Source: Clostridiales bacterium (GTDB lineage Bacteria > Bacillota > Clostridia > TANB77 > CAG-508). Taken from it: a stretch of 64,000 nt of DNA. The stretch covers positions 78,214 to 142,213 of the forward strand of contig SVGD01000003.1 in NCBI GenBank assembly GCA_015056485.1, read 5' to 3'. Position numbers and translations under genes: made by a program. Below, piece after piece: positions 56,013 through 63,990 of the stretch (the first letter of the stretch is position 1; the number at the start of each line of letters is the position of its first letter). A model generated the notes under the pieces. It was given only the letters and a program-made list of their open reading frames with translations. It did no database searches and had not been told where the DNA came from.

Positions 56013-56120
56013 AAAGTTTATAAAGATTAAAAGAGAAGAATCATTTTAATGTTTCTTCTTTTTGTTTATCATTTTTATAAAAAAATTAATATCCTATAAC
56101 CCAAATATTGTTAAGCTGTT

Positions 56121-56142
56121 CATCATATTAGAAAATATGATG
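56121..56142 (+). promoter_or_regulatory. Inverted repeat upstream of cysteine desulfurase
   Basis: CATCATATT-agaa-AATATGATG, perfect 9-bp arms. No T-run follows, so an operator is more likely than a terminator. A TATAAT box follows 30 bp later. Confidence 0.55.
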
Positions 56143-56205
56143 AAATTACTGGTAAAACATTCATATTTGTAGTATAATTTTATTAGTATTTTTTATGGAG
56201 GTTAT

Positions 56206-57345
56206 ATGAATTCAAAAATTTATTTTGATAATAATGCTACCACTCAATGTGATGAACACGTTATTGATTCTATGTTACCATACTTTAGAAATAATTATGG
56301 TAATCCTAGTAGTATTTATTCTTTTGGTAAAGAAATTAAAGAGGAAATATCTAAATCACGTGAAAATATTGCTAAACTACTAAATGCAGATAAAGAAGAA
56401 ATTATATTTACAAGTTGTGCAAGCGAAAGTAATGTTTCTGCTATTATGAATGCTATTAATAATAATCCAAATAAAAAACATATTATTACAACAAAGGTAG
56501 AGCATGCTTCAATAATTGAAACTATGAAAAATCTAGAAACTAAAGGATATAATATAACATATTTATCTGTTGATAATAAGGGAAGACTTAATTTAGATGA
56601 ATTAAAAAAATCAATTACTGATGATACCCTGCTTATTTCCATTATGATGGCTAATAATGAAATTGGTAACATATACCCTATACAAGAAATTGGTCAGATT
56701 GCAAAAGAACATAATATACTTTTTCATTGTGATGCTGTTCAAGCTGTTGGAAAAGTAAAAATAGATGTAAAAGAAATGAATATAGATACTTTGTCACTAT
56801 CGGGTCATAAAATTCATGCACCAAAAGGAATAGGTGTTTTATATGTAAAAAAAGATTTACAATATACTCCCCTAATTTTTGGTCATCAAGAAAAAAATAA
56901 ACGTGGCGGTACTGAAAATGTTCCATATATTATAGGCCTTGGAAAAGCTGCAGAATTACTTCTTGAAGAAGAAACTGAAATTAATACTAGGTTAGAATTT
57001 TTAAGAAATAAATTAGAAAAAGAAATAAAAGAAAATATTACAGATGTACATATTTATGGGGATTTAGAAAATAGACTTCCTAACACATCAAGTATAGCTT
57101 TTAAAGGAATTAAAGGAGAAGAAATCTTACTTGTTTTAGAAAGTTATAATATATATGTTGGCACTGGTTCAGCTTGCAATTCTGAATTAGCCGAACCTTC
57201 ACATGTTTTGGTTGCTTGTAATGCTAATTTAGAAGATTATAGCCCTATAAGAATAAGTTTAGGAAAATATAATACTGAAAAAGATATTGAAACTTTTATA
57301 AAAATTTTAACAAATGTTGTAAATATGTTAAGGAGGAGAAAATAA
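56206..57345 (+). CDS. Cysteine desulfurase (NifS/IscS type)
   Basis: 379 aa PLP enzyme giving persulfide sulfur for Fe-S clusters and thio-modifications. YFDNNATTQCDE at the N-terminus, FHCDAVQAVGKVKID, SGHKIHAPKGIG with the PLP Lys, and VGTGSACNSELAEPSHVL with the active Cys loop. RBS GGAGG. Overlaps the next gene by one base (TAATG). Confidence 0.94.
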   Translation: MNSKIYFDNNATTQCDEHVIDSMLPYFRNNYGNPSSIYSFGKEIKEEISKSRENIAKLLNADKEEIIFTSCASESNVSAIMNAINNNPNKKHIITTKVEHASIIETMKNLETKGYNITYLSVDNKGRLNLDELKKSITDDTLLISIMMANNEIGNIYPIQEIGQIAKEHNILFHCDAVQAVGKVKIDVKEMNIDTLSLSGHKIHAPKGIGVLYVKKDLQYTPLIFGHQEKNKRGGTENVPYIIGLGKAAELLLEEETEINTRLEFLRNKLEKEIKENITDVHIYGDLENRLPNTSSIAFKGIKGEEILLVLESYNIYVGTGSACNSELAEPSHVLVACNANLEDYSPIRISLGKYNTEKDIETFIKILTNVVNMLRRRK

Positions 57346-57968
57346 TGCCCGTAATAATTAATTTTAAAATATGTGATAATTGTGACGCATGTAACGCTAT
57401 AAATGTATGTCCAACAAAAGCATTTAAATGGAATGAAAATAAAAAAACTTTGGAAGTCGATGAAAAAAAATGTATTGATTGTGGATTATGTGCTACTTCT
57501 CCAGAAAGTTGTCAAGTAGGAGCAATACGATATGCTAAAAATGAAAAAGAATATGAAGAAATAAAAAAAGAGATTGAAGAAGACAAAAGAACAATAGCAG
57601 ATTTGATGGTAGATAGATATGGTGCTCAACCAATCAATTTACCCTTTTACTGTGAAGAAAATGAACTCGATAAAATATTAACAACATCTAAACCTTGTAT
57701 GATAGAAGTATTTCAAGAAGAATATTTAGAATGTCTTATAAAATCTATTCCAATAAAACAAATTTTAAATGCAATAGAATCTGATATTGTATATAGAAAA
57801 TTAGAAATAAAAAGCAATGAGTTTCTAAAAAAATATAATATAAAAGAATTACCTTCTCTACTTTTCTTTAAAAATGGAAAAATGGTTGGAAAAATTGAAG
57901 GATATATAGATGAAGATAATAAAGATGAACTTTTAAATAAGGTAAAAGAATTTAAAGAATTAAATTAG
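57345..57968 (+). CDS. Ferredoxin-thioredoxin-like fusion protein
   Basis: 207 aa. N-terminal 2[4Fe-4S]-type ferredoxin: CDNCDACNAINVCPTKAFKW and CIDCGLCATSPESCQVGAI. A charged linker (residues 66-95) leads to a thioredoxin-like fold (residues 105-207; IKELPSLLFFKNGKMVGKIEG with the cis-Pro). No CxxC redox motif is seen in that part. Coupled by TAATG to the desulfurase gene, so it may accept sulfur or deliver electrons in Fe-S assembly; inferred. Confidence 0.8.
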   Translation: MPVIINFKICDNCDACNAINVCPTKAFKWNENKKTLEVDEKKCIDCGLCATSPESCQVGAIRYAKNEKEYEEIKKEIEEDKRTIADLMVDRYGAQPINLPFYCEENELDKILTTSKPCMIEVFQEEYLECLIKSIPIKQILNAIESDIVYRKLEIKSNEFLKKYNIKELPSLLFFKNGKMVGKIEGYIDEDNKDELLNKVKEFKELN

Positions 57969-57976
57969 TATTTAAG

Positions 57977-58017
57977 AACAAATAGTTAATTTATTGTATT
58001 AACTATTTGTTTTTTTT
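57977..58017 (+). terminator. Rho-independent terminator
   Basis: AACAAATAGTTAAT / ATTAACTATTTGTT then a T-run, after the ferredoxin fusion gene. Confidence 0.92.
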
Positions 58018-58032
58018 AGTAAGAAATGGACA

Positions 58033-58061
58033 TTTACTTTTATGTGAACTTGTGTTATAAT
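58033..58061 (+). promoter_or_regulatory. Promoter
   Basis: TTTACT, 17 nt, TATAAT; 31 bp before the ATG of the next gene. Confidence 0.75.
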
Positions 58062-58092
58062 TCTTATTATCAAAAATGTAGAGAGGTAAAAA

Positions 58093-59100
58093 ATGAATTC
58101 TAATGCAAAACAATTCCGAACTCAATTGCAAAATATGGCAACTTCATCAAATAATGAAATACCTGATGGCTTAGATATGAATCGTAGACTAACCATTTTA
58201 TTAATTGATGACGATATATATTTAGAAAAAGCAATAAAATTAATTGTCAAAAATGTTACAATTAATACTATTTCTATTGACGATATTTTAAGAGAAATGT
58301 CTAATGAAGAAGGTCTTTTTTTAGATGTAGACATGATTTTTATTGATACATTTTACAAAGATGATAAAAGTGATAAATATGCATTAGAATACTTTGATAT
58401 GTATAGAAAAAGCTCTCCTGAAGCTGCTAAAGAAACAAAAGGAAAATATAAAGTTATAATGAACATAACAGAAATGAATGAAAGATTATCATCAACCAAT
58501 CAAGATACATTAGTAGTTGAAGAAAGAACAAAAATAGCTGGTTTATTTAACCGTGTTCAAAATCATCCTAATATCCAATGGGGTAAAAATATAGCTAGTA
58601 AAACCGATAAAATAATTCAAAGTATTCGAGAATATGCCAAAAGAAATAACATATATTTATTTAGTAGTCACAAACTTACTTTGCAGGAATGGCTTGCATA
58701 TTTCAAATGGTCTATATGTGAAATCTCTGATATTAATAATTCATTAAAACAACTTAATATACCTGATGATAAAAAAACAGAGCTGTTATCAATTGTTTCT
58801 GGCTTTAATTCGATCATAAATAACTTATCTACTCAATTACCGAATTCTACAGATAGTTCTGAAATAGAATCAAAAATTACATCTATTGAGCAAGCAATTG
58901 ATTGTGCAAAAAAAATATGTTCAGATATTCAAAGAGAGCGTAAAAAAATATATGAATTGTATGAATTTACATCAGATGAAAATATATTTAACGTAGCCCA
59001 TAGAACAGTAAGTCTTTACCTTGGTATTGATTTCTATATTGAAATGAGTGAAGAAAATATCACCCCCGCTCCACAATTAGAACAATCTAATTTAGAATAA
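58093..59100 (+). CDS. Receiver-like protein of unknown function
   Basis: 335 aa, no signal or membrane segment. Residues 30-115 resemble a response-regulator receiver: LTILLIDDDIYLEKAIKLI, and VDMIFIDTFYKDDK with the possible phospho-acceptor Asp. The rest is helical: a Ser/Asn-rich region with KITSIEQAIDCAKKICSDI, likely a coiled coil, and a short C-terminal tail. No output domain is recognised and no kinase is adjacent. Own promoter and terminator. Confidence 0.6.
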   Translation: MNSNAKQFRTQLQNMATSSNNEIPDGLDMNRRLTILLIDDDIYLEKAIKLIVKNVTINTISIDDILREMSNEEGLFLDVDMIFIDTFYKDDKSDKYALEYFDMYRKSSPEAAKETKGKYKVIMNITEMNERLSSTNQDTLVVEERTKIAGLFNRVQNHPNIQWGKNIASKTDKIIQSIREYAKRNNIYLFSSHKLTLQEWLAYFKWSICEISDINNSLKQLNIPDDKKTELLSIVSGFNSIINNLSTQLPNSTDSSEIESKITSIEQAIDCAKKICSDIQRERKKIYELYEFTSDENIFNVAHRTVSLYLGIDFYIEMSEENITPAPQLEQSNLE

Positions 59101-59128
59101 CACTAATCAAATTAATAGAATATGAATT

Positions 59129-59163
59129 AATAAAGAGAAGGTTTAAGTCCCCTTCTCTTTATT
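59129..59163. terminator. Bidirectional terminator
   Basis: AATAAAGAGAAGG / CCTTCTCTTTATT between convergent genes ending at 59100 and 59172. Confidence 0.9.
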
Positions 59164-59171
59164 GATTTATG

Positions 59172-59429
59172 CTAACAACAGTATTTCTTTTTATCATCTT
59201 TTTTACAACATATAATAGCAATTACACCAACTATTAATAAAACGGCTAATGCAATTATTAATGCTACTATAGCACCTAATCCAAGTGTAGTAAATATCGC
59301 TGTTAAACCAGCAACTAGTACACCTATGAAGAATGATAGCACTATTGCTATTATTCCTACTATTAGATATAAACAACAACAATCTTTTTTTCTATCTTTT
59401 TTATAATATACTTCTACATTTGTCTCCAT
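59172..59429 (-). CDS. Small cysteine-rich membrane protein
   Basis: 85 aa. Two long hydrophobic segments (LIVGIIAIVLSFFIGVLVAG and GLGAIVALIIALAVLLIVGV) between a Cys triplet (DCCCLY) and a C-terminal ICCKKDDKKKYCC. Cys at both cytoplasmic ends could bind metal or form disulfides. Family unknown. RBS GGAGG before the ATG. Confidence 0.65.
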   Translation of the reverse strand: METNVEVYYKKDRKKDCCCLYLIVGIIAIVLSFFIGVLVAGLTAIFTTLGLGAIVALIIALAVLLIVGVIAIICCKKDDKKKYCC

Positions 59430-59515
59430 AATTTAGCACCTCCACACTAATATATTATGACATTTTTCGACTTTTTGTTAATCTTAAATATGTTATATGA
59501 ATCATTTCAAATGTT

Positions 59516-59672
59516 GTATGGGCGATTTTAATCGCCCGTCCTCCGAAGAAATTTCTATAAAAAACAAAATGCAAAAAAGAAAATAAATGACAAAATATAA
59601 TATTACAAAAATATAAAATTATAATATCCGGCATTCCTATAAAGCGCGGACGACCAATGGTCGCCCCTACAT
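59516..59672. repeat. Two CCCCTACA-family repeats in a 400-bp intergenic stretch
   Basis: GGGCGATTTTAATCGCCC at 59516-59542 and GCGGACGACCAATGGTCGCC then CCTACA at 59645-59672. The rest of 59430-59837 is AT-rich, including the region before the LUD gene; a TATAAT box lies near 59731. Confidence 0.7.
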
Positions 59673-59837
59673 TTACTCTACCAATTTTAATTATCTACTA
59701 AACTTTAATAGAAATATTTTATTGTTTATGATATAATTTTATCAATTATATATTTAATTTATAGCTATTGTTCTTATTTATAGATAACTATAATAAAATA
59801 AATTATATCTAATATAATGAAAGGAGTTCTGATTTAT

Positions 59838-60482
59838 ATGGAAAAATCACTTCCAAAGAAAAAATATTATGAAAATGTTGCAAATACAATTATAAAAAAT
59901 ATGGAAAAGCGTCAAATAGAAGGCTATTATTGTCCAGATAGTGCTTCTGCATTAAAGAAAGCTTTAGAATTAATTCCAAAAGGTTCAAGTATTGGTTGGG
60001 GTGGTTCAATGACCCTTACTGAAACTGGATTAATGGATGCGATTCAAAATGGAGATTATAAAATCATTAATAGAGAGCTTGCTAAAACACCCGAAGAACA
60101 AAGAAAAATATATGGAGAAATTTGCTGTACTGATTACTTTTTAATGAGCACTAATGCAATCACTTTAGATGGAGAGTTAATTAATATTGATGGTAGAGGA
60201 AATCGTGTTTCATTTTTATGCTATGGTCCACAAAATGTTTTAATATTAACTGGTATAAATAAAATTGTTACAGATATTGATGCAGGACTAAAAAGAGCAC
60301 GTGATATAGCAGCTCCACCAAATACTGTTAGATTAAATAGAAAAACACCTTGCGCAATAACAGGCAAATGTGAAAATTGTTATTCACCTGACTGTATATG
60401 TAGTCAATTTGTTGTTACAAGACGTTCAGGAGTACCAAATCGTATTAAAGTTATAATTATTGGTGAAGAATTGGGATATTAA
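59838..60482 (+). CDS. LUD-domain protein (LutC-like / DUF1121)
   Basis: 214 aa. IPKGSSIGWGGSMTLTETGL is the LUD signature; CCTDYFLMSTNAITLDGELI and GPQNVLILTGINKIV follow, as in LUD proteins. A Cys cluster near the end (ITGKCENCYSPDCIC) suggests a bound metal or Fe-S cluster. LUD proteins often act in lactate oxidation or related redox reactions; no lutA/lutB is nearby. Start ATG at 59838 with AAAGGAG upstream. Confidence 0.85.
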   Translation: MEKSLPKKKYYENVANTIIKNMEKRQIEGYYCPDSASALKKALELIPKGSSIGWGGSMTLTETGLMDAIQNGDYKIINRELAKTPEEQRKIYGEICCTDYFLMSTNAITLDGELINIDGRGNRVSFLCYGPQNVLILTGINKIVTDIDAGLKRARDIAAPPNTVRLNRKTPCAITGKCENCYSPDCICSQFVVTRRSGVPNRIKVIIIGEELGY

Positions 60483-60502
60483 TTAAATTTCAAACTAAAG
60501 AT

Positions 60503-60524
60503 GCCTCACTTGTAAAAGTGAGGC
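60503..60524. terminator. Bidirectional terminator
   Basis: GCCTCACTT / AAGTGAGGC between LUD and the zinc-ribbon gene. Confidence 0.85.
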
Positions 60525-60529
60525 AAACT

Positions 60530-60730
60530 TTATACTTTCAATTCACCGAATACTTTATGAACTTTTTCATAAGGAAGTCCCCTTCCGAAACCACAATCGG
60601 GACATCGGGTAGCATATCTGCTAAACTCTCCTCCACTGAAAATGGATTTTTCAGTCACTTCATAATATTTGTGACATCGTTTACAGTAAGCTTTAAGCTT
60701 TTTGGAGTTGTTTTCAGGTAAATTTGGCAT
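60530..60730 (-). CDS. Small zinc-ribbon protein
   Basis: 66 aa. YCKRCHKYYEVTEKS and ATRCPDCGFG are two CxxC knuckles of a zinc ribbon; the rest is basic. A possible nucleic-acid or protein-binding adaptor; family unknown. GGTGG precedes the ATG. GC content is a little above the neighbours. Confidence 0.7.
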   Translation of the reverse strand: MPNLPENNSKKLKAYCKRCHKYYEVTEKSIFSGGEFSRYATRCPDCGFGRGLPYEKVHKVFGELKV

Positions 60731-61065
60731 TATTTAACCACCTAAAAATTAACTGGAGGTTTTACACAGCCCCTCCAGAAAAAAATGATTAAAATTTCTT
60801 CTGTACTTTGCTGTGTAAAGTACCTCAAATTGTCTTATATATTATAGCATATAATACATTCAAAATCAAATATCTCCCCTACTCCGTTCTATAACTACGA
60901 AGATTTTTATAAGAAAAAGTGGCTTCGCCACATTGTCCAGAACGCTATGCGTTCGGACTTTCATTGGAAAATTTTCTTGTTATTTCAGAAAGTTCTGTCG
61001 AACTTTCCTACATAATAAAAAAGACACTCATTATCCTTTTCAGGAAATGAGTGTCTTTTTGCGTA
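60731..61065. other. Intergenic region with several hairpins
   Basis: 335 bp. CTGGAGG/CCTCCAG next to the zinc-ribbon gene start; then GTGGC-ttc-GCCAC near 60922; GAACGC-tat-GCGTTC inside GTCC/GGAC near 60940; GAAAGTTC-tgtc-GAACTTTC near 60986; then the terminator at 61021-61057. Possibly a small RNA or decayed element. Confidence 0.45.
61021..61057 (-). terminator. Terminator of the HEAT-like lipoprotein gene
   Basis: AAGACACTCATT / AATGAGTGTCTT with T's on both strands, just before the stop at 61066. Confidence 0.88.
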
Positions 61066-61701
61066 TTAACTTACGCTTGAAAGTTTTTTATTCGCTTCCT
61101 CTTTTACTTGGGAATCAGCATCATTTACAAGCATTGAGACGACATTAGGGCTGCAATTTTTATGCATTATTGCAGTAAGACGTGCATCTGCATACTCCGA
61201 ATTGGCCAACTCAATAAGAAACTCTTCAGATAAATCATCTCTTGAAAGAAGATTTCCTGATGCACGAAATCTAACGACGCTGTCAGGTTCATCTTTCGCA
61301 ATTTTTACCAAAAGTTCAATTGGACAATCTGCTCTTCCTGCCACAACATGCCTGTCATATTTAGAATTGCTTAACGCAGCGGTAACAAGCATTTCTGTGA
61401 AGTCGCTGGGATTTTCAAACTCGACATTAAAGTTATCCTTATAAATAATAAATTTTTCAGGAATTGCGTCAAGTTCTGCACGAGTCTCATCATCAAAAGC
61501 AACAATGGAAACATACGGCAGCTCATTTTTGAACTCGTCGATTGCTGTATCACGCCACTTTTCTGCGTCGGAGCGATTATCAACCACCTGTACAGAATTG
61601 GTTTCTTCTTCAGTGGGAGACTGTTTGCCACAAGCAGTTAATGAGATGATACTCAAAAATGTGAGTGCGAGTGAGAGTGCGAATAAGAAGACTTTTTTCA
61701 T
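61066..61701 (-). CDS. Lipoprotein with LRV/HEAT-like repeats (GC-richer, probably acquired)
   Basis: 211 aa. Signal peptide with lipobox LTAC. A mid part is variable; the C-terminal half has leucine-rich-variant/HEAT-like helices: DRHVVAGRADCPIELLVKIA, DSVVRFRASGNLLSRDDLSE, ADARLTAIMHKNCSPNVVSML. TGGAGGAAAAACA precedes the ATG at 61701. GC content and codon use are higher than nearby native genes, similar to the gene at 37570, suggesting transfer from a GC-richer relative. Confidence 0.7.
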   Translation of the reverse strand: MKKVFLFALSLALTFLSIISLTACGKQSPTEEETNSVQVVDNRSDAEKWRDTAIDEFKNELPYVSIVAFDDETRAELDAIPEKFIIYKDNFNVEFENPSDFTEMLVTAALSNSKYDRHVVAGRADCPIELLVKIAKDEPDSVVRFRASGNLLSRDDLSEEFLIELANSEYADARLTAIMHKNCSPNVVSMLVNDADSQVKEEANKKLSSVS

Positions 61702-61960
61702 TGTTTTTCCTCCATGGTCATTTGACCAAAATATTTTAAACTGTCTCATCTCATAGGGTCTGGAGCATGAAAAAGTTTAATTAAATAATATTATACCATT
61801 TATTAACATAAAAGGCAATTCTGTATCAAAGGACTGGGGTATTCTCTAATACATTTATTAAAAATTCAAATCTGTACCTTGGTTGCTTTCTATAGTGCTA
61901 ATAGTTTTATGAATGATATTTCCTGTATCATATTAAAATATTAATTAAATATAAGAATTA

Positions 61961-61998
61961 AAAAATATCTATGATGAAAAATCATCATAGATATTTTT
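61961..61998 (-). terminator. Terminator
   Basis: AAAAATATCTATGATG / CATCATAGATATTTTT, adjacent to the stop at 61999. Confidence 0.9.
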
Positions 61999-62406
61999 TT
62001 AATATACTTTGTCAATATACCTATCAACAATTTGGCCAGTACTTTCCATAAAAGTAGTACAAAGTCTTGCTCTAATCGTATCACCTTTTTCATATTCCAT
62101 ATATGGCATATTACCAAACATACCCTTATAAGTTTCAGTAACACGCTTTGTCAAATTATAATCTTTACTGTAAACCTCAATTGTAACTTCTCGTATAGTA
62201 GTTCCTGCAAAATACTCTTTCTTATCAATATCTGTAACTACCACATATATGTCTTCAAAATATGCTTTCGGTTGTTCTGGTATCTCAAAATATGTTTGCG
62301 GTTGTTCTGATAATTCTAAATCACATGAACAAAATGCAGATAAAGAAGTTGCTAATAGTAGTACTATAGAACAAATCCGCATAAGAATCATTTTTTTACT
62401 GGTCAT
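61999..62406 (-). CDS. Small lipoprotein of unknown function
   Basis: 135 aa. Signal peptide with SAFCSC, near a lipobox. Two related segments, EQPQTYFEI and EQPKAYFED, lie at residues 34-50 (a short duplication). The mature part looks all-beta (VVVTDIDKKEYFAG, EVTIEVYSKDYNL). GGAGGGTATT before the ATG. Its upstream region matches that of the gene at 63006. Confidence 0.6.
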   Translation of the reverse strand: MTSKKMILMRICSIVLLLATSLSAFCSCDLELSEQPQTYFEIPEQPKAYFEDIYVVVTDIDKKEYFAGTTIREVTIEVYSKDYNLTKRVTETYKGMFGNMPYMEYEKGDTIRARLCTTFMESTGQIVDRYIDKVY

Positions 62407-62736
62407 AATAATACCCTCCTATAAATAATTATTTTATAACAAATGTCTATATATCAACCTGTAAAACAGGAGTGAAAAAAAATTAACTTAAATATTTTAT
62501 CATTTTTTATTGATTTAATCAAATTAAATTATTGTAACATTAATAATAAATATAAATTAATTAAATCGTATAAAATAATAAGATATGCTAATTTAAATTA
62601 TTGTTTACATATATTGAAACAGCTTTCTTTATATAATTGGCATTATTTGACTTAACATAAATTTTACATTTTATTTATAAATTATCATTTAATTACAAAA
62701 AAGTGCCATTTGTAAAAACAGCACTTTTTTGTCGCA
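62407..62736. other. Intergenic region with shared upstream motif
   Basis: 330 bp, strongly AT-rich. 62434-62475 carries AATAATTATTTTATAACAAA and CCTGTAAAACAGG, also present upstream of the 63006 gene. The remainder shows no gene; the terminator of the 62737 gene is at 62697-62730. Confidence 0.5.
62697..62730 (-). terminator. Terminator
   Basis: AAAAAAGTGC / GCACTTTTTT after the 62737 gene stop. Confidence 0.85.
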
Positions 62737-63006
62737 TTAAATATAATAAGTTTCAACAGTTTCTTCCGGATGAGAGCGAATATATATAACACTTTTTAAA
62801 CTTTTTATAAAATCTCTTAAATATTCAGCTTCATAAGAAGTTTTTGGAATCCACCTTAATCTTTTTACTTTTTTAAGCAGCTTTGAAGACTCTTCCCTTG
62901 AAAGTTTGCTATATTCCTCAAACCGCGGCAAACCTAACGGGATATCATCTGGATGAAATCCATTACTAAACTCATTAAATATTGCTAATCGTTTTACCTT
63001 TTTCAT
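62737..63006 (-). CDS. Hypothetical charged protein
   Basis: 89 aa, basic and acidic mixed, no signal or membrane segment. NGFHPDDIPLGLPRFEEY, KLSREESSKLLKKVKRLRW and a C-terminal helix (LRDFIKSLKSVIYIRSH). Family unknown. AAGGAGTG before the ATG. It shares a putative operator with the gene at 62406, so the two may be co-regulated. Confidence 0.55.
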   Translation of the reverse strand: MKKVKRLAIFNEFSNGFHPDDIPLGLPRFEEYSKLSREESSKLLKKVKRLRWIPKTSYEAEYLRDFIKSLKSVIYIRSHPEETVETYYI

Positions 63007-63335
63007 GGTATAACACTCCTTAAAATAATTATTTTATACTAACTGCCTAGAGTCATCCTGAAAAACAGGATATCAAAAAATTGACACAGTAATTATACCA
63101 CCATTTACATAAGTTTTCAACTTCCAACAAAAAAAGTCGAAACAAATATTTCGATTCTTCTTAAAGTTGGAGCCGTGACTTTGCAATTCACGAAATTAAA
63201 ACTATAAGATTTGATTAAATAGCTATAATAAATTTTTTATATCTTTTTATTATATTCAATGGATTATGGAAAAAAATTGTATTTTAATGTATAATTATAG
63301 TAGGTTTAAAACTTGAATTTTATTAGGAGGTAGTA
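63007..63335. other. Intergenic region with operator-like motif and small hairpins
   Basis: About 330 bp. AAAATAATTATTTTATACTA and ATCCTG-aaaaa-CAGGAT (63055-63072) match the other promoter. TCGAAA/TTTCGA and CGTGA/TCACG hairpins lie near 63137 and 63173. No gene seen. Confidence 0.5.
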
Positions 63336-63806
63336 ATGAATATTTTATATACTGCTTTTAATGGCAAATATAATTCATCTAAAATATTGTTAGATAATAT
63401 TAAAATTTCAGATGAAAACAAATTATATTTAAGAAACAGTTTTATTACGAGTGTTAAACAATTACAAAAGAAAATTAAATTAGATAATTATGATTTAATA
63501 GTTTCATTTGGACAATTACCATTAGAACAAGATAATATTAGAATAGAAATTGTTGGTAAGGAACAAACTGAAATCTATGAAAGTGATTTTGATTATTCTC
63601 AATTAAAAGAAAAATTAGAAAAAAATAATTATAAAACGGAAGTATCAAGAGATTCTGGAAATTATTATTGCAACAATATTTTTTTTAATGGACTTAAATA
63701 TATAAAAGAAAATAACTTGAAATGTAAAATGATTTTTATTCATATTCCATTTATAGATAAAATTGGTAATATAGAAGAATTATCAAAATTATTTAATGAG
63801 AAATGA
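63336..63806 (+). CDS. Pyroglutamyl-peptidase I-like protein (short)
   Basis: 156 aa. LYTAFNGKYNSSKILLDNI resembles the TGFxPFxxxxxNPS start of the C15 family; VSRDSGNYYCNN with its Cys and FIHIPF resemble the catalytic Cys segment and FIHVP motif. It is shorter than a usual enzyme (about 200-215 aa), so activity is uncertain. RBS TTAGGAGGT. It is convergent with the tRNA gene. Confidence 0.65.
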   Translation: MNILYTAFNGKYNSSKILLDNIKISDENKLYLRNSFITSVKQLQKKIKLDNYDLIVSFGQLPLEQDNIRIEIVGKEQTEIYESDFDYSQLKEKLEKNNYKTEVSRDSGNYYCNNIFFNGLKYIKENNLKCKMIFIHIPFIDKIGNIEELSKLFNEK

Positions 63807-63816
63807 ATATGAGAAT

Positions 63817-63872
63817 TTAACCATTCACTATTCACTATTCATTATTCACTGCGTTGTGTTAACAACGCACAT
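63817..63872. repeat. Heptad-periodic repeat with hairpin, after the tRNA gene
   Basis: ATTCACT-ATTCACT-ATTCATT-ATTCACT, then GCGTTGT-gtta-ACAACGC. Lies directly 3' of tRNA-Gly on the minus strand. Confidence 0.75.
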
Positions 63873-63947
<75 letters not shown>

Positions 63948-63960
63948 AAATTACTTATAT

Positions 63961-63990
63961 ATTTTAACATGTTTTATGATGTTTTTTCAA
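63961..63990 (-). promoter_or_regulatory. Promoter of tRNA-Gly
   Basis: Minus strand TTGAAA (63990-63985), 18 nt, TAAAAT (63966-63961), about 13 nt before the first tRNA base. The tRNA has its own promoter. Confidence 0.7.
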
